Source: Cololabis saira
Lineage: Eukaryota > Chordata > Actinopteri > Beloniformes > Belonidae
Length of the DNA stretch: 64,000 nucleotides
NCBI RefSeq assembly: GCF_033807715.1
Contig: NC_084590.1
Location: 3,634,501 to 3,698,500 of the forward strand
Direction of reading: 5' to 3'
Positions within the stretch are counted from its first letter, which is position 1, and the number at the start of each line of letters is the position of its first letter. Below the pieces are notes generated by a model. That model made no database searches and was not told the DNA's origin. It saw only the letters and a list, made by a program, of their open reading frames with translations. Shown here piece after piece: positions 32,325 through 42,500 of the stretch. The translations under genes were made by a program, and so were the position numbers.

Positions 32325-33487
32325 AGAGACACAAAGGCAAGTTACAGCAAACCCACTGTATTAACACACATGAAATAATAACAGTTTACAATTTCTGCCG
32401 GCAGTAAGTATTGTCTCTTTGTATTGTCGTTTAACTGGGTGTTCCCTTCATAAAATAATGTCTTTGTCAAAAATGAAAAATAGTCTTCAATTGTTCCTTT
32501 AAGTCTATTCCCAAAGTCCTACCACACTGACAGGACGACCGATGAAGAATGGAGAAGGTCCTCTTCATCCAGATGCTCACAGGGTTGGCTCGCCATAAAT
32601 CTATTCATTTATTTTAACTGTACAGTTTGTATTTTCTAAATATCAATGTATTATACAACCTTTAACTGTTAACTTATAAAAAGATAAGTGCTGTATTGCA
32701 GCGTTAACATATGAATTGTTAACCGTACCATTTTTATAATGAAAACAAAATTATGAAATGACTGAGAAACAATCAGGAAATCATATGTAAATGATCTGGA
32801 GAACCAATCACAGTTCAGCAATAAATCCTGTACTTACACCGGATTAAGGTAAGTAATATAATGTAAAATAAATTTGTTGTTGATCATTTGTGAGTTTGTT
32901 ATCGCAATACTCACATTTTGCGCTCATATGCTACAGTACATTACTGTACAGGATTAAGCAATCTCATAACCCATGAAACTCATAAATGATAACTCTCTGT
33001 TCTCACAATGTGAATAAAATGCTCACATATTCTTTATACACACACAAACACACACACACATTCCCATTTTTTATCCTTTAACATAAAAAAGTAACAAAAG
33101 ACTGAGTTTATGCTCCAGGTCAGTGGCTAAACCACCACGATGTTATGTTTACTCACGGAGCTCTGCTGCTGCATCACAGTACTCACCGAGAAATAAAAGA
33201 TTTAAACACAGGTAAAGTTCCCAGGGCCGCTCACGGTGGTTCACTAGACTTTTAGTGACTCAAACTCTTCCTCCTTTTAACAGTGTAGCACAATATCAAT
33301 GTAGTATCAATTTTTTATCCATACACGTGTCTTCCGTGTCTGCTCTCTTCATGCTGTCGCTCTGTGTACTTCTCACAGCACGTAGCGCTAACCCGCGCTA
33401 GGGGCGGGACATAACTACTTTACACCAGCGATTCAGCTGCCTCTGTATGGACCAATGACACTGCCTTTTCTTCACAGAACCACTCTC
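32325..33487. other. No gene recognised
   Basis: AT-rich, then a more GC-balanced stretch at 33100-33480 with GCGCTAACCCGCGCTAGGGG near 33387. No coding block I trust. Confidence 0.4.
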
Positions 33488-33720
33488 TTAAACTTAAACT
33501 TAAACTTTATTTATTTGTATAGCACCACATCATACAATATAAAATGCAACACATGGTGCTTTACATGCAGAATAAAATAACAATAAAAAACACAATTTAA
33601 AACATTCCATACGACCCTACCCCCCCACCCCCCACGCGTACACACACACTCACTCACACTCATATACATGTGCACACACTCACACGCCCACACCCACACA
33701 CACACACAGAGTAAGTGGAC
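33488..33720 (-). mobile_element. LINE/SINE 3' end plus CA-rich tract
   Basis: Minus-strand tail of (TTTAAG)n type after a GCTATACAAATAAATAAAG end, typical of a retroposon 3' terminus. It is followed by a CACTCACA/CACACA-rich tract. Family not assigned. Confidence 0.5.
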
Positions 33721-34280
33721 TGGTGAAATGGCTTAGCACTAACGATCCAGGTGAGGAAAACACTACCTATGGGTGGCCGTCCACACTGAGAAGCTCCACC
33801 GACCACGACCACCAGGAGCATCGCCACAGAGACCCCCCCAACTCGGACAGACCGGGGCAGACCCCACACAGAAGGTCCCACCCCCAGCCACCCAGGCCTG
33901 AGGGATCCCCATGACGACATCCCCATGGGCGGAGCAAGCACACCTCCCAGCGTGCGGCTCGTCCAGTTTGGTCGCCGGGTGTGTGGGCTTCAAGGGTCCA
34001 GGAAGCTGGAGCCTATGCAGCTGATTCTGGCTCATGCTGACAGTCGTCCTCGGAACGCCGCGTTTCCTGGTGCAAGAGAGGGCTCGGAACGGAAAGGTTA
34101 AAGAGACAGGGAAGTCAGAACGCTCCGCGGTAACAGACCCTATGCCCGTCAGGTGATTCCTGGCACCCCCCCCCCCCCAGCTCTGGAAACAGTGCCTGGC
34201 CAGTGATTGGACGTGCGCCGCTTCAGGCGCCACCTCCTGTTCACACCTCTAAGCCCACTGGGCTTTGTAGTCTTTGTAGT
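33721..34280. repeat. GC-rich repeat of unknown class
   Basis: C- and G-rich sequence with GACCACGACCACCAGGAGC and GGACAGACCGGGGCAGACCC stretches. It resembles the GC-rich block at 40055-40585 in style and in lying next to a CA/GT tract. No protein is recognised; the open frames are compositional. Confidence 0.4.
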
Positions 34281-34287
34281 CATACGA

Positions 34288-35098
34288 GTTCAGAGTTCAC
34301 ATGATCGCATGACGGTGGCCCAACACTGCGGAGGGTATAGAGCTGGTCCAGTGTTCCTCGACCGGGACGAAAACCGCATTGTTCCTCCTGAATCTGAGGT
34401 TCGACTATTTGCCGTATTCTCCCCTGGCGTAGACTTGGAGGCTGAAGTGTGATCCCCATATAGTTGGAACACACTCTCCGGTCACCCTTTTTAAAAAGAG
34501 GGACCATCACCCCGGTTTGTCACTCTAGCGGCACTGTCCCCTTCCTCCATGCAATGTCGCAGAGGCGTGTAAACCAAGACAGCCCAGCCAGAGACTTGAG
34601 GTACTCAAGTCTCTGGCTGGGCTGTCTTGTCTTGTCTTGTCTTGAGGTACTCAAGTCTCTGGATGAAATCTCATCCAACCCCAGTGCCCTGCCACTGAGG
34701 AGCTTACGAACCATCTCAGTGACCTCGGCTTGGGTGATGGACGAGCACATCCCACAGTCCACACTCTCTGCTTCCACAATGGAAGGCATGTCAGTCGGAT
34801 TGAGGAGACCTAGAAGTACTGCTTCCCCTTTCTGAGGTGCTGAACGGTTTGCCAGAATTTTCTCGGGGCCGACTGAAAGTCTTCTTCCATGGCCTCCCCG
34901 AACTCCCCCCAGAACCGAGTTTTTGCCTCCAGGACTGCCCGAGCTGCGGCCTGCTTGGCCTGCCGGTACCTATCTACTGCGTCAGGAGTCTCACAGGCCA
35001 ACAAGGTCTGGTAGGACTCCTTCTTCAGTCTGACGGCATAATTTACTTCCGGTGTCCACCACCATGTTCTGAGGTTCTGAGGCACCAGAGACACCACA
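34288..35098 (-). pseudogene. RTE-like LINE fragment (linker and start of RT)
   Basis: Minus strand: LKKESYQTLLACETPDAVDR and AARAVLEAKTRFWGEFGEAM, then [20 protein letters not shown] and RLCDIAWRKGTVPLE, ending in a reverse-transcriptase stretch with EEQCGFRPGRGTLDQLYTL. It is truncated at both ends. A perfect inverted repeat (34575-34629) and a TCTTG expansion disrupt the frame. No TSD was found, so it is a surviving internal piece. Confidence 0.75.
34575..34629. repeat. Perfect 25-bp inverted repeat with 5-nt spacer
   Basis: Arms 34575-34599 and 34605-34629 are exact inverses around GGTAC. It lies inside the RTE fragment and is followed by a TCTTG pentanucleotide run and a second copy of GAGGTACTCAAGTCTCTGG. 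Confidence 0.9.
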
Positions 35099-35240
35099 GC
35101 CTCAGTATATGAGCCACTTGTTTAACCCACTGTGCCACCGAGAGGCTCGCAGATTTGACTTGTGATTGGATGAACGAAACAGGAAATACAGCATATAATG
35201 TGATGAAAATTGTATACCTGGCCAAAAGGTGTCACTATGG

Positions 35241-36462
35241 AGTTTATCCAAGATTGTCATATCCACTTGTTCAGAATGGAAGCCTGATTAAATGCATAGA
35301 TCTTCCATGACAACTGTATGGGACGATTACTCGATCCTTAAAATATCCCATAACTGTGTCTGAACAGACAAACATTAAAATACAATTTGCAGCGAAGAAC
35401 CGGTTCTGTAAAGTTGCCTTTTTAAAATAAATCTAACATGTCATTAAAAGATTGGTTGGTATGAACTGATGTGACTCAGCAACATTTGAATAACGTTTTA
35501 TTGAATGTTAAGGCTACTTTCCGAGTCTTATATTTAGTCGGCTGCAGGTGCTGCAAGACTCCAGAAAGTTTTTCTCCGGAAAGTGTTAGACCGGTCTCTC
35601 CTCCTGCAACATTCTGAGTTACAGCAAGTTTTTTCTTTAATTTTCACGTTTGCGCCTCAATAATCACATTGGCACACATGTTGGAATCAGATCGTGATGG
35701 TTCATATTTTAAATATAAGTTTATGTTGTTCACATTGTTATACTCATGAAAGTGGTGATCGCGAACATCCACAATGCCAACTATAAGACTCAATACACAC
35801 ATTGGGCTTAATCCGTTAGTATATAATATGCGTGACAGCAAATCGGAATGAGGAGAGACGTTTTTCGTCCCACCAACTTAAGTTATGGTGTTGATTCTTG
35901 AAATACAAACAAGAAAAAAATATAATGATGCACTAATGCTAAATATTAACATTCACAAACCCTTACGAACATATTAAACCCACATCTCTTCACGGAACGC
36001 AACACAAAGCAAAGAACAATGATACCCATAATGCATTGCGTTCAACATAACTACAGTACATTACTCTGTTGTCTTTTACACCTTAAATCGGAAGAAATGC
36101 CCCCAAATAAATTATTTTCCAGGCCTCAACTTCTGACAGGACTGTTACCAGTTCACGGTTGATTTTGTTTTTAATGAGTTTTTCCTTGTTTTTGCAAGTG
36201 CCTTGTTAGGATGAGCAGTTTTAAATAGATATTTATCTTGATTATCATATTCAAATGTATCTAGTTGAGGGAGGAGACAGGGCGGAGTGTTGTGCTCCTG
36301 CATATATGATCAATTCCACGTTGATTGTGATGTTCAGAGGAACATGCCTGGATTTGAGCGTACGCACAGTTTTGAACATCTGAATTTCTTTTGCGTACGC
36401 AAGAATTCCAAGCATGGATTCACGTTGAAATCCACGCACTCCTTGTACATGAGATGAGGCCC
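35241..36462 (+). mobile_element. Truncated CWG-type element (copy H3)
   Basis: From about 35241 the sequence tracks H2 (52900-54020) through to an identical GAGGCCC right end, followed by CTG (36463-36465). The left third is missing. Same orientation as H2; non-coding. It gives the empty-site reference for the L2 tail at 1911. Confidence 0.7.
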
Positions 36463-36465
36463 CTG

Positions 36466-36746
36466 GGGCCTAATGTTCGAAACGTGCGTTGATTTCAACG
36501 TGAATCCGTACGCAAAAAAAAATTCAGATGTTCAAAACTGTGCGTTCGCCCAAATCCATGCACACTGCATCACCAACGAGTGTCGCCAACGGACAAAACC
36601 TCAGAAAAGTGCATACACCAGACATGATGTGTGGATGAAAGATCGCAACTTTCTACGTTCAAATCAATTTTCGAACATCCGACGGTGAGCGTAGAAAGTG
36701 GCGTACGCATGTTTTTTGTGTGCCGCACGTTTCGAACATGAGGCCC
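36466..36746 (-). mobile_element. Short CTG-flanked derivative (copy H4)
   Basis: 281 bp with ends GGGCCTAATGTTCGAAACG and CGTTTCGAACATGAGGCCC. CTG on both sides (36463-36465, 36747-36749); the left CTG is shared with H3. It contains only the two ends of the H family, an internally deleted MITE. Confidence 0.8.
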
Positions 36747-36749
36747 CTG

Positions 36750-36956
36750 ATGCCCAGAGCTGATTTAGAGAAGCTCATTCATGCCTTCATATCCAGCAGA
36801 CCGGACTACTGTAATGCTCTTTTATCACCACTAACACACACACAGGCTGCTGTGCTAAGATCCTTTCACTGGTGCCCCTCCCCCCACTTCCAAAAAAGAA
36901 ACATCACACCGTCATACTTCACACCCAGAACCCTGCTTGTAATCCTTGAGATTTAG
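36750..36956 (+). pseudogene. L2/Rex1-like LINE, RT C-terminal fragment
   Basis: Reads PRADLEKLIHAFISSRPDYC then NALLSPLTHTQAAVLRSFHW, matching the LIHAFI.SR.DYCN.LL segment of L2/Rex1 reverse transcriptases. Short; no tail or TSD. Confidence 0.6.
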
Positions 36957-37066
36957 AACAAACATATTTGTAAAAAGATTTTTTCAGAAAAAAATTCTTT
37001 GGATCCATGTGGCTTTTTATTTTGTTTGATGTTCAGAGGTTTTGCAATACAGAGCAATTGCTGTCT

Positions 37067-37440
37067 TTAACCTGGGCCAAGAAAGTGGTGCAGCACCTGG
37101 TTATATCTTTGTAATAACCCAGTGACCATTCCTAGGGTTAAGACTAGCCTGTCCGACTGATAATCAGTGACCCATGACAAAGTAGAGATGCCAACAGCCA
37201 TCCTGAGCAGTTTCTCTCTCAGAAAAAGAGGCTGGATGGAATTAAAGGCACTAGAGAAGCCAAAGAACATGATTCTCACTGTCTCCATCATCATCCAGGT
37301 GTGAGTGAGCAAGCTGTAGCGAGTGGATGATCCATACCCACATGGGGCTGGTAAGCAAACTGCAAAGGAAGCGGGTCTCACCTGTGGACCCAGCAATGCC
37401 AAAACCAGTCAGAGTGTAACAATTCACTAGTGTGTAGTTA
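37067..37440 (-). pseudogene. CR1/Rex1-like LINE, RT fragment
   Basis: Minus strand: CGYGSSTRYSLLTHTWM, VRIMFFGFSSAFNSIQPLFL and REKLLRMAVG..TLSWVTDY. The FFDFSSAFNTIQP block contains the first catalytic Asp of the RT; here it reads FFGFSSAF, so that Asp is lost. Truncated both sides. Confidence 0.65.
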
Positions 37441-38220
37441 TCAGGAACTGAACCAGGGTGTAAAATGAATATAGGTGGAAAATTGAACAGTGCATAAATG
37501 AAAACATTTAAAGTGGTGAGAAACAGCAAGTTTGAGATAAATCATTCAGAGACATAACAAGCAATCAAGAATTAAAAAACACATAACATTAATGCGTTAA
37601 GAGAAATGTGTCATGAGCTGTAAAGTTTCGCATTAAAAAGTGTAGACCAACACTATTGAAGAGAATCCTTGCATTTGAATTATTTTGATGAAATCTGATA
37701 CTGTAATATACAAGTACACACACACTAATATTCAGAAACATGCACTTGGGGTCTGCAGGGCATTTTTTGGTGTGGCATGACAGAAGAGACAAGCACTTTG
37801 TCTCGTCTCGCTCATCTCTCTTTCCATCTCCTGTCTGCTGAGTCTCTTCTATCTATTCATTTCCTTCATCAGGCAGCCATCTCTCACTCTGTCCATCTCA
37901 CCCTTGGCCCACTCTGTCATTCCTGCCTCTCTTTTTCTTTTCTTCCCCCTTCTTTTTCTTTGCACTCAATGGAGAGTACTGACAGCTCTGGCAGAGACAA
38001 AGTGCTGATGCTGGGCTTAAAAGTGACCGCCCCTGTCCTGGAGCTACACAGCTGGGGAGCCAGAGATCCATCATGTACACAGAGCAGCATGGGTGGAAAA
38101 CAGGACAGGTGGATACATGTGTGAGCCGGATGTGTTAGAGGAAGAGGGCAGGTGAAAGGGGAGTATCTGGGAGACAACAGAGGTTGTTCTTGATTTGCAA
38201 ATCAAGAACAAACTCAACAC
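37441..38220. other. No gene recognised
   Basis: Unique-looking sequence. A CT-rich part lies at 37790-37975. Confidence 0.4.
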
Positions 38221-38223
38221 TAT

Positions 38224-39428
38224 GGGCCCGATTTACTAAGATCCTAAATAAAGAGTACTAAATTGCGTGTGCACTGAAAAAGTTTGCGCGTGTTGTTGTT
38301 GTGTGTTTTGCGAGTGATCAACTAAGATTGCGTGTGCAATTGATAACAGGTGCAAACAGCAGTATTTAAATGAGGTGTTGCGCGTCTTACGGTTTGCGGC
38401 GCAAACTTTGCGCCATGGAGAGTCTGGATGGAAAGCAGGATATAGTCGCAAGCGCAAAATGAAATTTGACGAGTTGGAGTTAGAGATATTAGTGGAAGAG
38501 GCAAATTGTTGTGCCGTATTCAGCACCCCTGCCGTGAAAAGCACCCCCTCGTATATTCAATGATAAGTAGACCAAGAAAAAAAACAACACACTGACACTT
38601 CAATATATTTATATATACACACTCACACAAACACATACTTAGGAGTTTATATTATATATATTTACAAATATTATGGAAGACAACACAGTAACCAGGCTAT
38701 TAATTAATGACATCAATAACCATTTACCCGATTTTTGTTATCTGTGACTGTGATTGTGGGAAAGTATGACTATTGTGGAATCCATGAGCGCATTTAAACA
38801 TGAATCATTAACACAAAACTGGACGCTAAACAGAACGTGACACGGAATGAGAATATAATTTATGTCAGACGAGGGGGTGCTTTTCACGGCAGGGGTGCTG
38901 AATACGGCACGACACCGGACCGGGGTATGACAACTGCAGAACAAGTATAGGCGCACAATGAGAAACAATTTTTTCTCCATGAAAACACGTGATTTATTTA
39001 TTATCACAAATAAAAAAATTAATGTGCCTCCTGTGGCAACCTTTTGATGAATAATACTCGATTTAACATTCAAATAAAATATTTCTCCTTTTGCATGTGG
39101 AGATTAGCACCTTCCTTTCGAACGTATTAAATACAGACGCAATCACAATCCCCGCAAAAACTTTCAGGCTTGGTAAATCTCATTGCGGGTGGTAAATGGA
39201 GATATTTGCATTTTCCCCTCCCACTATTTAGCGATTTCTGGTGGGTACGCCCCATATTGATTATTCATCAGGGCAAAAGTACTAAATGAATAGCGTGTGC
39301 TATTTTGCTCATTTGAGAGGCGCAGTCCTCTTTGCACGCTGTTAGTAGATGAGCTGGCACATTGGTTTGCGGGTGCTGTCAAGTTTGCACACGTTTTTAC
39401 GCACGCAAACCTTTAGTAAATCAGGCCC
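38224..39428 (+). mobile_element. PIF/Harbinger-type element with Myb-like remnant
   Basis: Termini GGGCCCGATTTACTAAG and TTTAGTAAATCAGGCCC are flanked by TAT (38221-38223 and 39429-39431). At 38448-38506 it reads RKRKMKFDELELEILVEEAN, which resembles the start of the Myb/SANT-like protein of PIF/Harbinger transposons. The second gene (DDE nuclease) is absent, and a MITE with 42-bp TIRs interrupts the Myb frame. The TAT duplication is not the usual TWA of this superfamily. Confidence 0.65.
38511..38910. mobile_element. MITE with perfect 42-bp terminal inverted repeats
   Basis: Arms 38511-38552 and 38869-38910 are identical inverses, starting GTGCCGTATTCAGCACCCC. The 316-bp interior is AT-rich and non-coding. 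A TSD is not evident. Perfect arms suggest a recent arrival. Confidence 0.75.
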
Positions 39429-39604
39429 TATGTGTGCTAATGAAAACTGAATATGCAATAGAAATTGAAATTAAATGAATTGATAAGAGAACAACATGGG
39501 ACTTTCCCAATAACTGGAACTAATGAGCTGCCGTTTTGGTGTATTTTATTTAAATAATTTAAATAATTACAGTGTAAAAAAGAAAAAAAAAAAAAAAAAA
39601 AACA

Positions 39605-39636
39605 GAACAGTGCATGTGTGTGTATGTCTGTGTGGC

Positions 39637-39687
<51 letters not shown>

Positions 39688-40032
39688 CTGTGTGGCTATG
39701 TGTGTGTGTATATGTCTGTGTGGCTATGTGTGTGTATATGTCTGTGTGGCTATGTGTGTATGTGTGTGTATATGTCTGTGTGGCTATGTGTGTGTATGTG
39801 TGTGCGTGTGTGTGTATGTCTGTGTGGCTATGTGTGTGTATGTGTGTGTGTGTGTGTGTATATATATCTGTGGCTATGTGTGTGTATGTGTGTATGTGTG
39901 TGTGTGTGTGTGTATATATCTGTGTGGCTATTTGTGTGTATTTGTGTATGTGTGTCTGTGTGGCTATGTGTGTGTATGTGTATGAGTGTGTGTGCATGTG
40001 TGTGTGTGTGCACGTGTGTGTGTGTGTTTGTA
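39605..40032. repeat. GT-rich compound repeat
   Basis: (GT)n alternates with a TATGTCTGTGTGGCTATG unit repeated about ten times, preceded by an A run at 39585. Long frames through it are artefacts. Confidence 0.9.
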
Positions 40033-40054
40033 ATAGTCCTATCAATGCTCCACC

Positions 40055-40585
40055 TGAACTGTAACAATAGTGGAGGAGAGGGGGCGCAACCCCGCCACCC
40101 GATAGACCGGAGTCCGACAAGGAAGAACCTGGAACTCAGGCCACCAGCAACCCCACAGAGGGCGAGAAGAGGGCAGGAGGAAACCCACTGCCAGCAAGGC
40201 CCGTCCCCCCCAGCGGCAGCCGAGGGGACCAGCGGGCGGGGCCCCCACGTCCATGGGAAGAGACAGCCAGGGAACTCATGGCGGTGGACCGGGACCCAGG
40301 CGAACCCCAACCACCCGGCACGGGCCGGACATGCTGCCAGGAGGCTCACACCCCCCAGGCCAATGACCCCCACCCGGCGAGAGGCCAGCCTGCCCGGAGA
40401 GACAGAGCGCCCCGGCCGCCAACGCGGGCAGGTGCACCCACCCCCACGAAAGCGGCCCGCCAGGATCAAAGTAGCACCATGCCGCACAGGCAGTGGGGGG
40501 GACCGGAGACGGGCCCGGATAAACGGAACCCCCCAACAGAGCGACACCCGCAGGGGCCCGACAACATTAAGGATATGTTTGTCTG
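40055..40585. repeat. GC-rich repeat of unknown class
   Basis: Markedly GC-rich with CCGCCACCCGATAGACCGG and AGGCCAGCCTGCCCGGAGAG. It sits between a GT tract and an L1/Tx1 fragment. I recall similar blocks next to microsatellites in fish, but cannot name the family. Confidence 0.4.
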
Positions 40586-40589
40586 CAGA

Positions 40590-41100
40590 GGTCCGGGAGG
40601 CCTCCTCTAACGCTTTAATTTCGCATTCTAATTCCTTTGTTTTTAAGTTATCTTTCTTTTTCTTATTTGAAGAAAAGGAAATTATTTTACCTCGCATTAC
40701 TGCTTTTCCTGCTTCCCATAGAACACTTTCTGATGTTTCCGGTTGATCGTTATTTTGCAGAAATATGTCCCATTCTTTTATGAAAAAATTTATAAAGTCA
40801 GGGTTTTTAAGCAATGATGTATTAAATCTTCAATTTCTAGAGGGTGATACGCTCCCCATCTTCCCCAGAGAGAAAGAAACTGGTGCGTGATTGCTAATAA
40901 TGATTGGGTGGATTTGGGATTCTGAGATATCTCTCATCAGAGAGCTGCTAACTAAAAAGTAATCTAACCTGGAATATGAGTGATGAACAGCTGAGAAAAA
41001 AGTATAATCCCTGAGAGTTGGGTGGAGAGAACGCCATGTATCGCAAAGACCCAGATCATTCATGTATTGCTTAATAATACTTGTGATAAATATGGTGAAA
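40590..41100 (-). pseudogene. L1/Tx1-like LINE fragment
   Basis: Minus strand: MNDLGLCDTWRSLHPTLRDY, HHSYSRLDYFLVSSSLM, IIISNHAPVSFSLG (end of the endonuclease), then NPDFINFFIKEWDIFLQNND and KELECEIKALEEASR (start of the RT region). This order is that of L1/Tx1 elements of fish. The usual S-D-H of the endonuclease reads S-N-H here. One stop near 40830; truncated both sides. Confidence 0.7.
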
Positions 41101-41727
41101 CTGGATTATTAGGGCCAGAGCATTGACAGTGCAAAGGCCCTATTGTATCTGTAGGAATTTTTCTCGTTCTCGTTTTTTTTCTCGTTCTTTTTTTTCCTTC
41201 TTCCGACAAAATGAGGGCCTTTTTGCCCACCTAAACGTGCCCCAAAAGTCATTAAATTTTGCACCCAAGCCAGGCCTGGTGCAAAATTTGATATTTAATG
41301 GTTTGCATTAATGGGCGTGGCCTAATGGCTCAACAGCGCCACCTAGTAAACTTCATGCCTCAAGCCCCACAATACGGTTTGACGTAAATGCACGAAAATC
41401 GGTACACACCTGAATCATGTCGCAACTTAAAGAAAAGTCTCTTGGTTCCATGGCCGAAATCGAACAGGAAGTCGGCCATTTTGCAATTTATGCCATTTCT
41501 TCGGCCGTTTCTTCGGCCGTTTCTTCGTCCGAACCAGTGCTTTAAGTGGGCCGGTACGCAGCGGTACGGAGTACCCCCACTTCTCAATATTAGCCTCTGG
41601 CGTACCGGGACTTTTTACGGCGTACCGGGACTTCTCATGAGCTCAAAGTACTCTGTTCTCTCCTTGCTATTTGGCTACAGTGGCATCGCAACGCGACTGC
41701 CCCTCGTGAGAAGTTCACTCGTAAAGC

Positions 41728-41798
41728 CTGATTTATGGTTCCACGCTAAATTGACGCAGAGCCTACGCCGTATGGTATAACGCGGAACCATAAATCAG
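41728..41798. repeat. Palindromic MITE piece
   Basis: CTGATTTATGGTTCC at 41728-41742 is an exact inverse of GGAACCATAAATCAG at 41784-41798, around an ACGCAGAGCCTACGCCGTA core. Same family as 20236-20336. Confidence 0.7.
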
Positions 41799-41852
41799 TT
41801 TACGGAGGTCCCGGGAGTCGAGAGTGTGCCAGAAAGCAATACAAATAACGCG

Positions 41853-42020
41853 AAGAAGAAGATATTTTAATCTTTCTTTAAAAGTGGAGAGGAGGAGAAG
41901 TATTCAAGGATTTGGGGAATACAAGGAGCTGAGGGGATCCCGGACACCAGCAGCTCTGAAGCCTCTGCTAAAAGTTGTCCATCAAAATCAAATTCACCCC
42001 CCCACTCCACCCCTCCTGAA
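41853..42020 (+). pseudogene. hAT transposase N-terminal remnant
   Basis: Frame reads KKKIF, stop, SFFKSGEEEKYSRIWGIQG and IPDTSSSEASAK. A basic KR.LFSFF start followed by a Ser/Glu-rich linker is typical of ZMYM1-like hAT proteins (from memory). It ends where the coding part was deleted. Confidence 0.45.
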
Positions 42021-42159
42021 ATAACAACGGTCAAAATCATCCCCCCTGAAATAAAAATGAATGTGGTTTTACTGCTATTTCAGCATTTAGAGTCATCACC
42101 AGAAAAATAACAGCAGAAAAATAACTTATTTGACAATTTTCAAGTTTCAAGTAAATTTT

Positions 42160-42264
42160 CACTTGAAATAAGTAGAAAAATCTTCCATTGGGACAAGATT
42201 TATCTTCTTATTACAAGCAAAAAAATCTTGTTCCACTGGCAGATTTTTCTACTTATTTTAAGTG
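42160..42264. repeat. 24-bp imperfect inverted repeat
   Basis: CACTTGAAATAAGTAG on the left and CTACTTATTTTAAGTG on the right, with 24-bp arms overall and one mismatch, 57 bases apart. It is probably a small foldback MITE; an extra outer pair of ACTTGAAA arms surrounds it. Confidence 0.65.
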
Positions 42265-42500
42265 AGAATCTACTTGAAACAAGTGAAAATTGATGTTTTT
42301 TGCAGTGATGAGTCTTGTTTTAAGTCTGATGAGATTTTTACTAAAATAAGACATTTTAACTATAAATAAGACAAATATTCTTGTTAAGATTTTGAGTTTT
42401 TGCAGTGATCCATTTTACTTATCCTGTGAAAGACAAAGTCATATTGATAAGTTCAGAAAACTGTTTTTTATTGTTGTGTTTTGATGTATTTGATGTAAGC

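Noticed and set aside
39523..40746. A long plus-strand open frame of about 400 codons, and long minus-strand frames, across the GT tract
   Set aside because: They read Cys/Val or Thr/His dipeptides from (GT)n and then GC-rich repeat; no protein signal.
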